A stretch of DNA of 64,000 nucleotides from Cyrtodaria siliqua (taxonomy: Eukaryota > Mollusca > Bivalvia > Adapedonta > Hiatellidae), in assembly GCA_037043455.1 (NCBI GenBank), contig JAWPHD010011057.1, positions 23,310 through 87,309 of the forward strand, in the 5' to 3' direction. The notes beneath the pieces were generated by a model. It did not search any database, was not told the DNA's origin, and saw nothing but the letters and a program-made list of their open reading frames with translations. The translations under genes were made by a program, and so were the position numbers. Below, piece after piece: positions 56,106 to 64,000 of the stretch (position 1 is its first letter; every line of letters begins with the position of its first letter).

Positions 56106-56275
56106 TTTACCAGATTCTTTAGTTATGGCCCTTGATTTAGTCAAAAAGCTGTTTTTTGCCCGAAACTTTCAAAAAAAACGTAAATGGCAGTCATTCGCTT
56201 CATTGATGTTATAAGAGCCATGTTAGCCAGTAGAGCGTCCACAGGCCCTCTTGGGCCTTTTGTTTTAATTTATTT
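56105..56275 (+). repeat. Pearl-like tail fragment
   Basis: The counterpart of 11,515-11,680 in opposite orientation, ending GCCAGTAGAGCGTCCACAGG then CCTCTTGGGCC. Confidence 0.7.
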
Positions 56276-56501
56276 TTATTTTTATTTTATTTTAAATATT
56301 TTTTAAATTTTATTTGATTTGATTTTTATTGTTTGTTTGATTATATTTTGTTTAAATATATCTGTTGGTTTCATATTGCTCCAAGGTCAAGGTCACACTT
56401 ACAGGTCACTTCGGGGGCATTTGTCACTTACTGTGACATTTCTTGTTAGTTACTAAAATGTTTACAAACTTTCATTTAAGCATCATTGACCTTTTTGATT
56501 A

Positions 56502-56640
56502 GATCACCTGAGCCGAAGGCTATATTGGGATCACTCTTCGTCCGTCGTCGTTAACTTTTCTTCAAACAACTTCTCCTCAGAAACCGCTTGGCTAATTTTG
56601 ACCAAACTTCCCACTCGAAAAAAAAATTAAAAACAAAACT
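56502..56640 (+). mobile_element. Pearl-like head fragment
   Basis: AGATCACCTGAGCCGAAGGC and GATCACTCTTCGTCCGTCGTCGTTAAC-type leader followed by less than one core unit. It is the same head family as the element at 60,562. Confidence 0.65.
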
Positions 56641-56767
56641 TCTGGTACGTAAAATATTGAGTATGAATTTGTAGGCTGTGTCCCGTTTCTTCCATGTACG
56701 GCGAATTTATTGTCGTACCTAATTTTTTTCCAAATCTAACAGCAGTGTTATACCTATAATATTGATG

Positions 56768-56792
56768 AAGTTTTTTTTTTTTTTTTTTTTGT
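56768..56792 (+). repeat. Poly-T tract
   Basis: A run of about 22 T following GATGAAG. On the minus strand it is an A-run. Confidence 0.85.
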
Positions 56793-56884
56793 ATTTAATA
56801 TAAATAAAACATGTAGGCTATTTAAAACAATGATTATAATTAAAATTATGGCCTCAAAATAATTCCCCCTTTCCTGTAAAATCG

Positions 56885-57100
56885 CGCTAAAATTCCCCCG
56901 CCCAAGGGTGTGGGTCGCAGTCCCCCAAAACAGAGTGACGGCCCTGCCAGCTCTCATGGCTTGCGGAACGTCGGTGGTTCTACCCAGGTAACCAACCGCC
57001 TGGTTGGAGGGGCATCTGGGGTCTTCCTCCACCAATGGAAGCTGGAAAGTCGACATATGACCTTAGCTGTTGGTGCGACTATAAAATCCCAATTCAATTC
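56885..57100 (+). mobile_element. SINE body, related to 15,371-15,660
   Basis: Contains GGAACGTCGGTGGTTCTACC, CAGGTAACCAACCGCC, TCTTCCTCCACCA and GTCGACATATGACCTTAGC, then TATAAAATCCCAATTCAATT as tail. The motifs GGTTCTACYCAGG, CCTCCACCA and TCGAC..TATATRACCTT are shared with the first SINE. The tRNA-like head is too diverged or missing. Confidence 0.65.
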
Positions 57101-57262
57101 AATTAAATTTTTCTACATCCATATTTCACATAATTATTTGAACAATTGAAAACAAATTCTGTTTGCAAATTTATAAAAATTACTAAATGTTGATTATGTT
57201 AAAACCTGTGAGTAATATATTTTATTTAAGTGTTCAAGAGGCACAAGGTAATCTTGATTTTT

Positions 57263-59744
57263 AGCTCTACTGGCCGAAGGCCAGCAGAGCTTATGGGATG
57301 GCGAGTTGTCCGTCGTCCGTCCGTCCGTCGTCCGTAGTCTGTCCGTCTGTTAACTTTTGCCTTGTGAACACTCTAGGGCCTTCATTATTAATCGAATCTT
57401 TACGAAACTTTGCCAGTGTCTTTATATCAATGAAAGCTCGGACAAGTTCGAAAACCAGTCGGATCGGATAAATTTCACCGGAGTTATGGCCCTTGTTTTG
57501 CTGAAAAATGCCATATTAAGCCTTGTGAACACTCTAGCACCTTCATTTATTATTTGATCTTTACCAAACTTGCACAGATTGTTAATATCAATGAATGCTC
57601 GGACAAGTTCGAAAACCAGCCAAATCAGATCAGTAACGCCGTAGTTATGGCCCTTGTTTTTTCTGAAAATTTCTATTTTCTGCCTTGTGAATGCTCTAAC
57701 ACCTTCATTTATTATTTGATCGTTACCAAACTTGTACATATTGTTAATACCAATGATAGCTTGGACAAGTTTGAAAATTAGCTAAATTGGGTCAGTAACA
57801 CCAGAGTTATGGCCCTTGTTTTTTCTGGAAAATGCTGTTTTCTGCCTTGTGAACACTCTAGAACAATTATTTATAATTTAATCTTTACCAAACTTGCACA
57901 GATTGTTAATATTAATGAAAGCTTGGACAAGTTCGTAAACCAGCTAGATCAGACCATTAGCAGCGGAGTTATTGCCCTTGATTTAGTTAAAAATGCTATA
58001 TTTTGCCTCATTAAGACGATAGGGCCTTCGTTTTTAATCCAATCTATACCAAACTTTACCAGATTATTTATATAAATGAAAGCTCGAACAAGTTCGAAAA
58101 CCAGCTAGATCGGACCATTAACAGCGGAGTTATGGCCCTTGATTTAGTTAAAAATGCTATATTTTGTCTCGTTAAGACGATAGGGCCTTTATCTTTCATT
58201 CGATATTTACCAAACTTTACAGATTGTTTATATAAATGAAAGCTCGAACAATTTCGAAGACCAGCCAGATCGGACCAGTAACAGCGGAGTTATGGCCCTT
58301 GATTTAGTTAAAAATGATATATTTCGCCTCGTTAATTCGATAGGGCCTTCATCTTTCATATGATCTTTACAAAATTTTACCTGATTGTTTATATCAATGA
58401 CAGCTCAGACAATTTCGAAAACCAGCGAGATCGGACCAGTAACAGATGAGTTGTGGCCCTTGATTTAGTTAAAAATGCTATATTTTGCCTCGTTAAGTTG
58501 ATAGGGCCTTCGTTTTCCATGCGATCTTTATGAAACTTTATTAGATTGTTAATATCAATGAAAGCTCGGTCAAGTTCGAAAACCAGCCAGATCAGACCAG
58601 TAACAGTGGAGTTATGGCCCTTGATTTAGTTAAAAATCCTATATAGACGATAGGGTCTTTATCTTTCTTCCGATCTTTAAGAAACTTTACCAGATTGTTA
58701 ATATCGATGAAAGCTTGGACAATTTCGAAAACCATCCAGTTTGGACCATTTACATCGGAGTCATGGCCCTTGATTTTCTGAAATATGCTATATCTTGGCC
58801 TCATTAAGACGAAAGGGCCTTCATTTGGCCGGATTTCATTGAAACTTTGCAGGGATGATCAGTACCAAGCCTAGTTGTACATAGTCACCATGTTCCAGTT
58901 GAATGATTTTGGCGGAGTTATAGCCCTTTAAAGGTTTTAATACACAAACTTTGTTCTGACTAGTTCTCCTGAACCCCTGGCTGGATTTAAACGAAGCTTT
59001 TTAGGGATGATCAATTCCATGTCTAGTTTTGCAAATCATTGCCATATTCCGGCTGAATGATTATTTTGGCAGAATTATGGCCCTTTAAAAGTTTTAATAC
59101 ACAAACTTTGTCTGATCTACTTCTCCTGAACCCCTCGCCAGATTTCAGTGAAACTTTGCAGGGATGATCAGCACCAAGCCTAGTTGGGCATGTCATCGTC
59201 ACGTTCTGGTTTACAGATATTTGGCAGAGTTATGGCCCTTTAAAGGATTTTGATACCACAGTTTTTTCCGGGCTAGTTCTCCTGAACCCCTGGCTGGATA
59301 TAGACGAAACTTGACAAGATGATCAGTATCAAGCCTAGTTGTGTATATCATCGCCATATTTCGGTTGAATGATTTTGGCGGAGTTATAGCCATTTAAATG
59401 TTTTAATACACAAACTTTGTCCAGATTAGTCTCTTCTGAACTCTTTGCCAAATTTCAGCGAATCTTGGCAAGAATGTTCAGTACTAAAAAAGAGTATGAT
59501 AATGGACCTTTGGAAACGGCCGAGCACGACACATATGAAATATTGCAGTCTCGGTTTGATTGAGACTGTTCATGAGTGGTAGTGTAATATGCTAGCTACC
59601 ACTCACGCCCCCTATCCCCGGGTTGAGTGGCACCTGTCATTGCCATGTTCTGGTTGAATGATTTTTGAAAGACTTATGGCCCCTTATACATAAACTTTAT
59701 CTTGAGCCAGTAGAGCGTCCACAGGCCCTCTTGGGCCTCTTGTT
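57263..59744 (+). mobile_element. Pearl-like array element, longest in window
   Basis: The hairpin head (CTCTACTGGCC, GAA, GGCCAGCAGAG) is followed by TTATGGGATGGCGAG, repeated GTCCGTCC, GTTAAC, then about ten units of roughly 155 bp (TTTACCAAACTTTACCAGAT, AAAACCAGCCAGATCGGACC, GGAGTTATGGCCCTTGATTT) and about four units of a second core (AAACTTTGCAGGGATGATCA, GTTCTCCTGAACCCCTGGC). It ends GAGCCAGTAGAGCGTCCACA then GGCCTCTTG. Because the unit is not a multiple of three, the short ORFs here merely step through frames. Confidence 0.88.
59490..59630 (-). mobile_element. Double-hairpin retroposon, truncated copy
   Basis: Inserted in the second core of the array. On the minus strand it has GAGTGGTAG with CTACCACTC, then CAGTCTC with GAGACTG, then ATTATCATACTC and a T-run, as in 22,150-22,289. 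Only the last 140 bp are present. Confidence 0.72.
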
Positions 59745-59759
59745 TAAAGACTAAAAGCA

Positions 59760-60540
59760 TCCCAATAGTTCTTCTACATTACTTGCATTTTTGCAAATCA
59801 TTGTTAATTAATATTTGAATTATTTAAATCAAATTGTATTTGCCTTCTAATTGTTGATTATATTACAACAATACTATATTTAAAGCTAACAGAGGTGTCC
59901 GCAACATGCCAATTTGTCCGCGGACGTATTTGACCACACGTAAGTGTCGAATATGCCCGCAACAAGCGAATATCTTCGCGGTAAATTTATGGGGAGTCAC
60001 AAACAATTTTTTTATATTGATCTGTAAATGTCGAAAGGTAGATTAGAGAGGAGATTTTACTTACTAGTAAATAAAATAGACTTGTAGCAGGGTCGCTGAA
60101 AATAACACTCATCAGAATGACTTTTGTACTCTAACTACCAGTTATCAGAAATTAGAGTATGGCAGACTGGTGAAATGAACATGCTACAAAACAAATAGAG
60201 TATGGTCTCATCTCACTGGTTGATTTAAACACCTTGATGGGCTCCGGCCATCTCGATGATTAATTCAGCCAAATCGATACACATAGAAGCAATTGATATA
60301 TCATAAATAATGATTTAATTAATTGGAATAAACCATTGATAACAGTTATTTATGTTGATATAAAGAAAACATATCTGAATAAAGATGAAGAATGAAAAAC
60401 TGATAAATAAAGAAAAGAATAAAATGAATGAAAAAAAAGTTAATGTGGAATTCTATAAAATAAAAAAAAACAGCACACAACATAATTCAGTGGTACCGTA
60501 TATATATGCATTGAGCGATTTAATATGAGAGAACAGGTGA
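59760..60540. other. No recognisable feature
   Basis: AT-rich DNA. A short tRNA-A-box-like TAGCCGAGTGGTAG at 60,543-60,556 lies just before the next element and may be a SINE scrap. Confidence 0.4.
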
Positions 60541-60561
60541 AATAGCCGAGTGGTAGATTTT

Positions 60562-61714
60562 TAGATCACCTCAGGTCAAGGCGGGGGCCAATTTTGACCA
60601 AACTTCACATGGATGAATGCTAAATATTAGATTTGTTAAAATTAGGTCATCGCAACATCCTTTAAAAGTCTTCTTCTCTAAAACCACAAGGCACAGAGCT
60701 CTCATGTATTACATGTAGCATCAGCTTATGGTCCTCTACTAAGTTTGTTCAAATGGTGACCCTGGGGTCAAATTTGGCTCCACTCCGGGGCCGCAGGTTT
60801 ACATAGACTTATATAAGAAAAAAGTAAATCTTCTTCTCTGAAACTGAATGAGCCAGAGGTTTAATATTTTGCATTACTATAAGATTATGGTCCTTTACCA
60901 AGTTTGTTCAAATGGTGACCCTGGGGTCACATTTGGCCCCGCTCCAGGGGTCACATGTGTATAGGGAAAACTTAAAAAATCTTCTTCTCTGAAACTGCTT
61001 GAGCAGGATGTTTAATATGTTGCATTTGCTATAAGCTGATGGTCCTCTACCAAGTTTGTTCAAATGGTGACACTGGTGTCAAATTTGGTCCAGCCCCGGG
61101 GTCACAGTTTTACATAGAATTATATAGGAAAAAACTCAAAAATCTTCTCTAAAACTACAAGAGCCAGAGTTTAATATTTTGCATTTACTATAAGATTATG
61201 GCCCATTACCAAGTTTGTTTAAATGGTGTCCCTGGGTCACATTTGGCCCGCCCAGGTTTACATAGACTTGTATAGGGAAAAACTTAAAAAAATCTCTTAA
61301 ACTGCAAGAGCCATAGGTTTAATATTTTGCATTTGCTATAAGCGTATGGTCCTCCACCAAGTTTGTTCAAATGGTGACCCTATGGGGCACATATTTTACA
61401 TAGACTGGTGTAGGAAAAAACTTAAAAAATCTCCTTCTCTGAAAGGCACACAGCTCCCATATATTACACATAGCCCTGGGGTCACATTTGGCCATGCCCC
61501 AGGGGTTACACTCTACCACCATCATTTTGCATTTGATCTTTACCAAACTGTGTTAGTGTCTTTATATCAATGTTTTTAACACAACAGGGGCCACATTTCT
61601 TGAACGATCTTAACCAAACTTGCACAGATTGTATATGACCATGAGATTTGGAAGAAGTTCGATAATGGGCAAGTACTCAGGTGATCGATATAGGGCCATA
61701 TTGGTCCTCTTGTT
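60562..61714 (+). mobile_element. Pearl-like array element, GATCACCT family
   Basis: The left end AGATCACCTCAGGTC and right end ACTCAGGTGATCGATATAG then CCTCTTG (61,676-61,714) are inverted repeats. The core has about six units of roughly 150-165 bp with CCAAGTTTGTTCAAATGGTG, ACCCTGGGGTCA and TTACATAGACTTATATAGG. One last unit (61,575-61,670) is of the GCACAGATTGTATATGACCA type seen at 29,703-30,640, so two core types are joined. The GTCCGT run is absent. Confidence 0.82.
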
Positions 61715-63180
61715 TGAATTATTCCCCTTTGGAAAAAAGTTTAACCCGAAACTTAACCTTGCCTTTTACAACTGATTGTGGCTAATAATTATCAAAGTTC
61801 TAGGTTTACAAGAATGAAAGCGGTGCTCTTGTTTATGATAGAGTTTTAACAAATGATATAAAATTAACCCATGAGGGTTTGCATTCAAATAACATGGTGT
61901 TGAGTTTTAATTTCAAACCAAATGCATGAAATGTTTACGTGTGTTTTTACAAAAATACTATAAACAACTATTACAAATCAGTTTGCTTGAAGTTATTGCT
62001 TTTTAACTGATATTTTCTGTATACCACTGCGGGCAGTTTGTTTATACGGTGTGTTGCAGTGTCGGTGCCCAGACTCGGGCATCAGCATCTTTTCCAGCCT
62101 TCAATGAAATGACAGTGGTATACATATGAAATGACATGTAAGTTGATACTCATGTAACTAGAAATTATTCTAAACCAAAACCTATTTTGATTACAGATCA
62201 CACATACATCATGTTCAAAGTCCCTAGAAAATTCGGTGGATCATATTTTCAACACTTTGTCCGCCAGTCCTTTCACCAGTCCCTCTGTCTCTCTTTTATT
62301 GCCCATAGCATAATTTGGAACTACTAATGGGACTGGAATGAAACTTCACGCAATAATTGAGTGCAATGAGTGGGAAGTGTAAGAACCATAACTCTTCATT
62401 CAAATTAGAGTTATTGCCCATTAGAATGTTATACTTATAATTTTTGTCTGGAGCTGTCGACATCTTTGCATATCTGATGACAGTGCGCATTATGAGCATG
62501 ATGAAGTTAGCAACATCACAAGTAGATGAATTTCAATGAATGAAGGCATTGAAATGTTGATATTTAGAAATGTTCTTAATTGTTTCATTTGGTTAAAAGT
62601 TTGCCATGTAACAATTCTGGTCTGCCTGGAGAGAAAACAAATGTTGCTGTCTAAACATTATTTAATTATTTATTGAATAGCAAACTGTATATTAATATTA
62701 ATTCTAACACTAGCTCCGCAGTCTTTCATATACACAAAGAAGAGAGACAGCTGCATATTATTCTATGATAAAATACAGCTCATCCATTAACTCCCTGCGT
62801 ATATTTCATCCGTTGGAAGCGCCACGTTACATGACGCCACTTGGTAAATATACGTCACGAAGACAAACTCAACAGTAATATTAATGAAATTTTACAAAAT
62901 ACTTGCCATGCTCCCAAACCGTGCACACCCCCGATATAAACCCATCATATGCATCATTACATATAACATTATTAAGCATCTTGAACAAGCTGAGAACGTT
63001 TGACCTCATATAGCGCAAGCTATATGACGTAAGTAATGACTTAATTGTTTGTCACTTGACTAATAATGCATACGGGGGCGCCCAGTGAAACAGCCTGTAA
63101 ACATAGCAGCCTGATTACCTTGACCTCCGAGATAATATATAGTGCCCCAACAAAAGTGTAAACAATGGGTTATTGTTGTG
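61715..63180. other. No recognisable feature
   Basis: Unassigned AT-rich DNA. It contains no repeat partner in the window. CCCAGACTCGGGCATCAGCA near 62,070 is the only GC-rich block. Confidence 0.5.
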
Positions 63181-63189
63181 TTAGAATCG

Positions 63190-63353
63190 AAATAATAAAA
63201 AGGTACCTGTATTTTATCGGTGAATAAAATACAGTTAGTCGTTCGGATGCGAGTAATTAAATCACTCTTGCTAACGCACTCGTTATTTAATTACTACGCA
63301 TCCAAACTCTTAACTGTATTCACCGATAAAACACAGGTACCTTTTTATTATTT
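63190..63353. mobile_element. Palindromic MITE, ~164 bp
   Basis: AAATAATAAAAAGGTACCTG and its complement at the right end; arms of about 70 bp (through TATCGGTGAATA and GGATGCG.AGTAATTAAAT) around a loop of about 20 bp. It lies 30 bp upstream of the 7SL gene. Confidence 0.85.
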
Positions 63354-63383
63354 CTTAAGTTAACAAAATAAATATATATATTT

Positions 63384-63611
63384 GGCTGGGAGTTGATGGC
63401 GTGCTCCTGTAATCCAGTTACTTGGAAGCCGGCGTCTGAGGGCGGGGTCCTACTATCAGAGTGAATATGTCGATCGGACATCCGCACTAAACCCGGCATC
63501 AATATGGGCTGCCCGGGGAGCCAAGCATGTCCAGTATATAAGGAGGTAAGTATCGGTTTGCGCTCGTGACTAGGCACCTGATAGTAGCCAGTCCAATACA
63601 ACTTTTTTTTT
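63384..63611 (+). ncRNA. 7SL: 7SL (SRP) RNA-like gene, apparently lacking helix 8
   Basis: RNA of the signal recognition particle, which binds ribosomes translating secretory proteins. The 5' Alu domain is recognisable (GGCTGGGAGTTGATGGCGTG, CTCCTGTAATCCAGTTACTTGG). The most conserved 7SL block follows: CGATCGGACATCCGCACTAA and CCCGGCATCAATATGG (63,472-63,506). A helix-6-like hairpin with GGAG loop is at about 63,531-63,555. The 3' Alu strand reads GCGCTCGTGACTAGGCAC and the gene ends at T8-9 (63,603-63,611), a pol III terminator. A TATATATATTT box lies directly upstream. I find no GGAGCAGGTCA-like helix 8 (the SRP54 site), and the gene is about 220 nt instead of about 300. It may be a variant, a pseudogene or a 7SL-derived SINE founder. 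Confidence 0.82.
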
Positions 63612-63657
63612 ATATATATAAATATATTTTTTTAATGACCATCTTTTCTATTTGCAG

Positions 63658-63737
63658 ATTCATGTTCTCAAGGTCTTCGTGGAAAAAAATATTCCAAGCC
63701 CGGACTGTCTTACCAACTTTCAGTGCTGTTACCTGAG
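63658..63737 (+). other. Candidate internal exon
   Basis: 80 bp between a good acceptor (ATCTTTTCTATTTGCAG) and a donor (CTGAG|GTTAGT). One frame is open: IHVLKVFVEKNIPSPDCLTN then FQCCYLR. The protein family is not recognised, and the sequence ends before another exon can be tested. Confidence 0.3.
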
Positions 63738-64000
63738 GTTAGTATATGTATAAAATCTCAGCCTTATTTTTTTTTTTTTAATTTCACTTAAGGTGATATG
63801 ATATGGTTGTCATTTTATGACCCAGCCTTATTTATAGGCAAACAATTTGCAAGTTATGAGGTTGTGTTAAACCAACTATTGTTTTCAAGTAATTGCTTTC
63901 TAAGTACTTTTTATGCACCATTTAAACAAGTTAGAGGAGATGACATACATATATAGCATTAGGCTTGTCCATCCCATCTGTACTTACATATATGTACATA

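Noticed and set aside
57357..58075. Overlapping ORFs with repeated phrases such as KLAQIVNINE and SDKFENQ
   Set aside because: They arise from the ~155-bp tandem core of a pearl-like element. The unit is not a multiple of three, so each frame repeats every third unit; no start or composition supports a protein.

Overview
The window looks like a non-genic, repeat-saturated stretch of a eukaryotic genome. A bivalve mollusc is the most likely source. The reasons are AT-rich DNA, degenerate reverse-transcriptase ORFs rather than operons, several families of elements with 130-165 bp tandem cores plus a GTCY-type tetranucleotide run (the pearl/Helentron-related architecture known from bivalves), tRNA-derived SINEs and a 7SL RNA gene with a pol III terminator. 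No intact host protein gene is visible; a few exon-like segments are noted with low confidence. Species cannot be fixed from sequence alone.

Layout. 1-1,411 is the 3' end of an RNase-H-bearing non-LTR retrotransposon (copy A). 1,420-3,223 holds a duplicated double-hairpin repeat and a wrecked pogo-type transposase. 4,071-11,105 is a full-length insertion of the same retrotransposon (copy B) bracketed by a 14-bp target duplication; its ORF1 and ORF2 are separated by a 1.6-kb pearl-like element that landed inside it. 12,860-14,176 is a broken DDE transposase (Kolobok-like). 14,500-15,660 holds two tandem RNase-H fragment + SINE units. 15,928-18,460 holds two more pearl-like elements. 18,460-25,110 is Penelope-like element debris split by a third retrotransposon copy on the minus strand (copy C, 19,031-22,530), which contains an in-place inversion and a hairpin retroposon. 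25,391-31,271 is pearl-like elements and a G/T-rich minisatellite.

31,561-55,733 is the most structured part. A locus (here called B-A) occurs twice in opposite orientation. Copy 1 is contiguous (34,455-44,303). Copy 2 is split: its A part lies at 31,561-33,349 and its B part at 50,879-55,733. The split is a 17,529-bp insertion (33,350-50,878) with terminal inverted repeats and subterminal AGCAGTT repeats, and copy 1 sits inside that insertion. The intact target site is preserved at 42,428/42,429. The two copies act as internal controls: they give empty sites for a CR1-like retrotransposon (35,947-39,751), a 995-bp TIR transposon (41,221-42,215) and two MITEs.

55,734-64,000 holds Penelope debris, a SINE, two further pearl-like arrays, a palindromic MITE, and a 7SL SRP RNA gene (63,384-63,611) that lacks a recognisable helix 8, followed by an exon-like segment at the window edge.

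How the parts relate: autonomous or once-autonomous drivers (I-type and CR1-like LINEs, Penelope, pogo, Kolobok-like) lie among non-autonomous passengers (SINEs, pearl-like arrays, MITEs). Nesting order can be read directly: the pearl-like element is younger than copy B, the CR1-like insertion is younger than the B-A duplication, and the double-hairpin retroposon is younger than both copy C and the pearl-like array at 57-59 kb.
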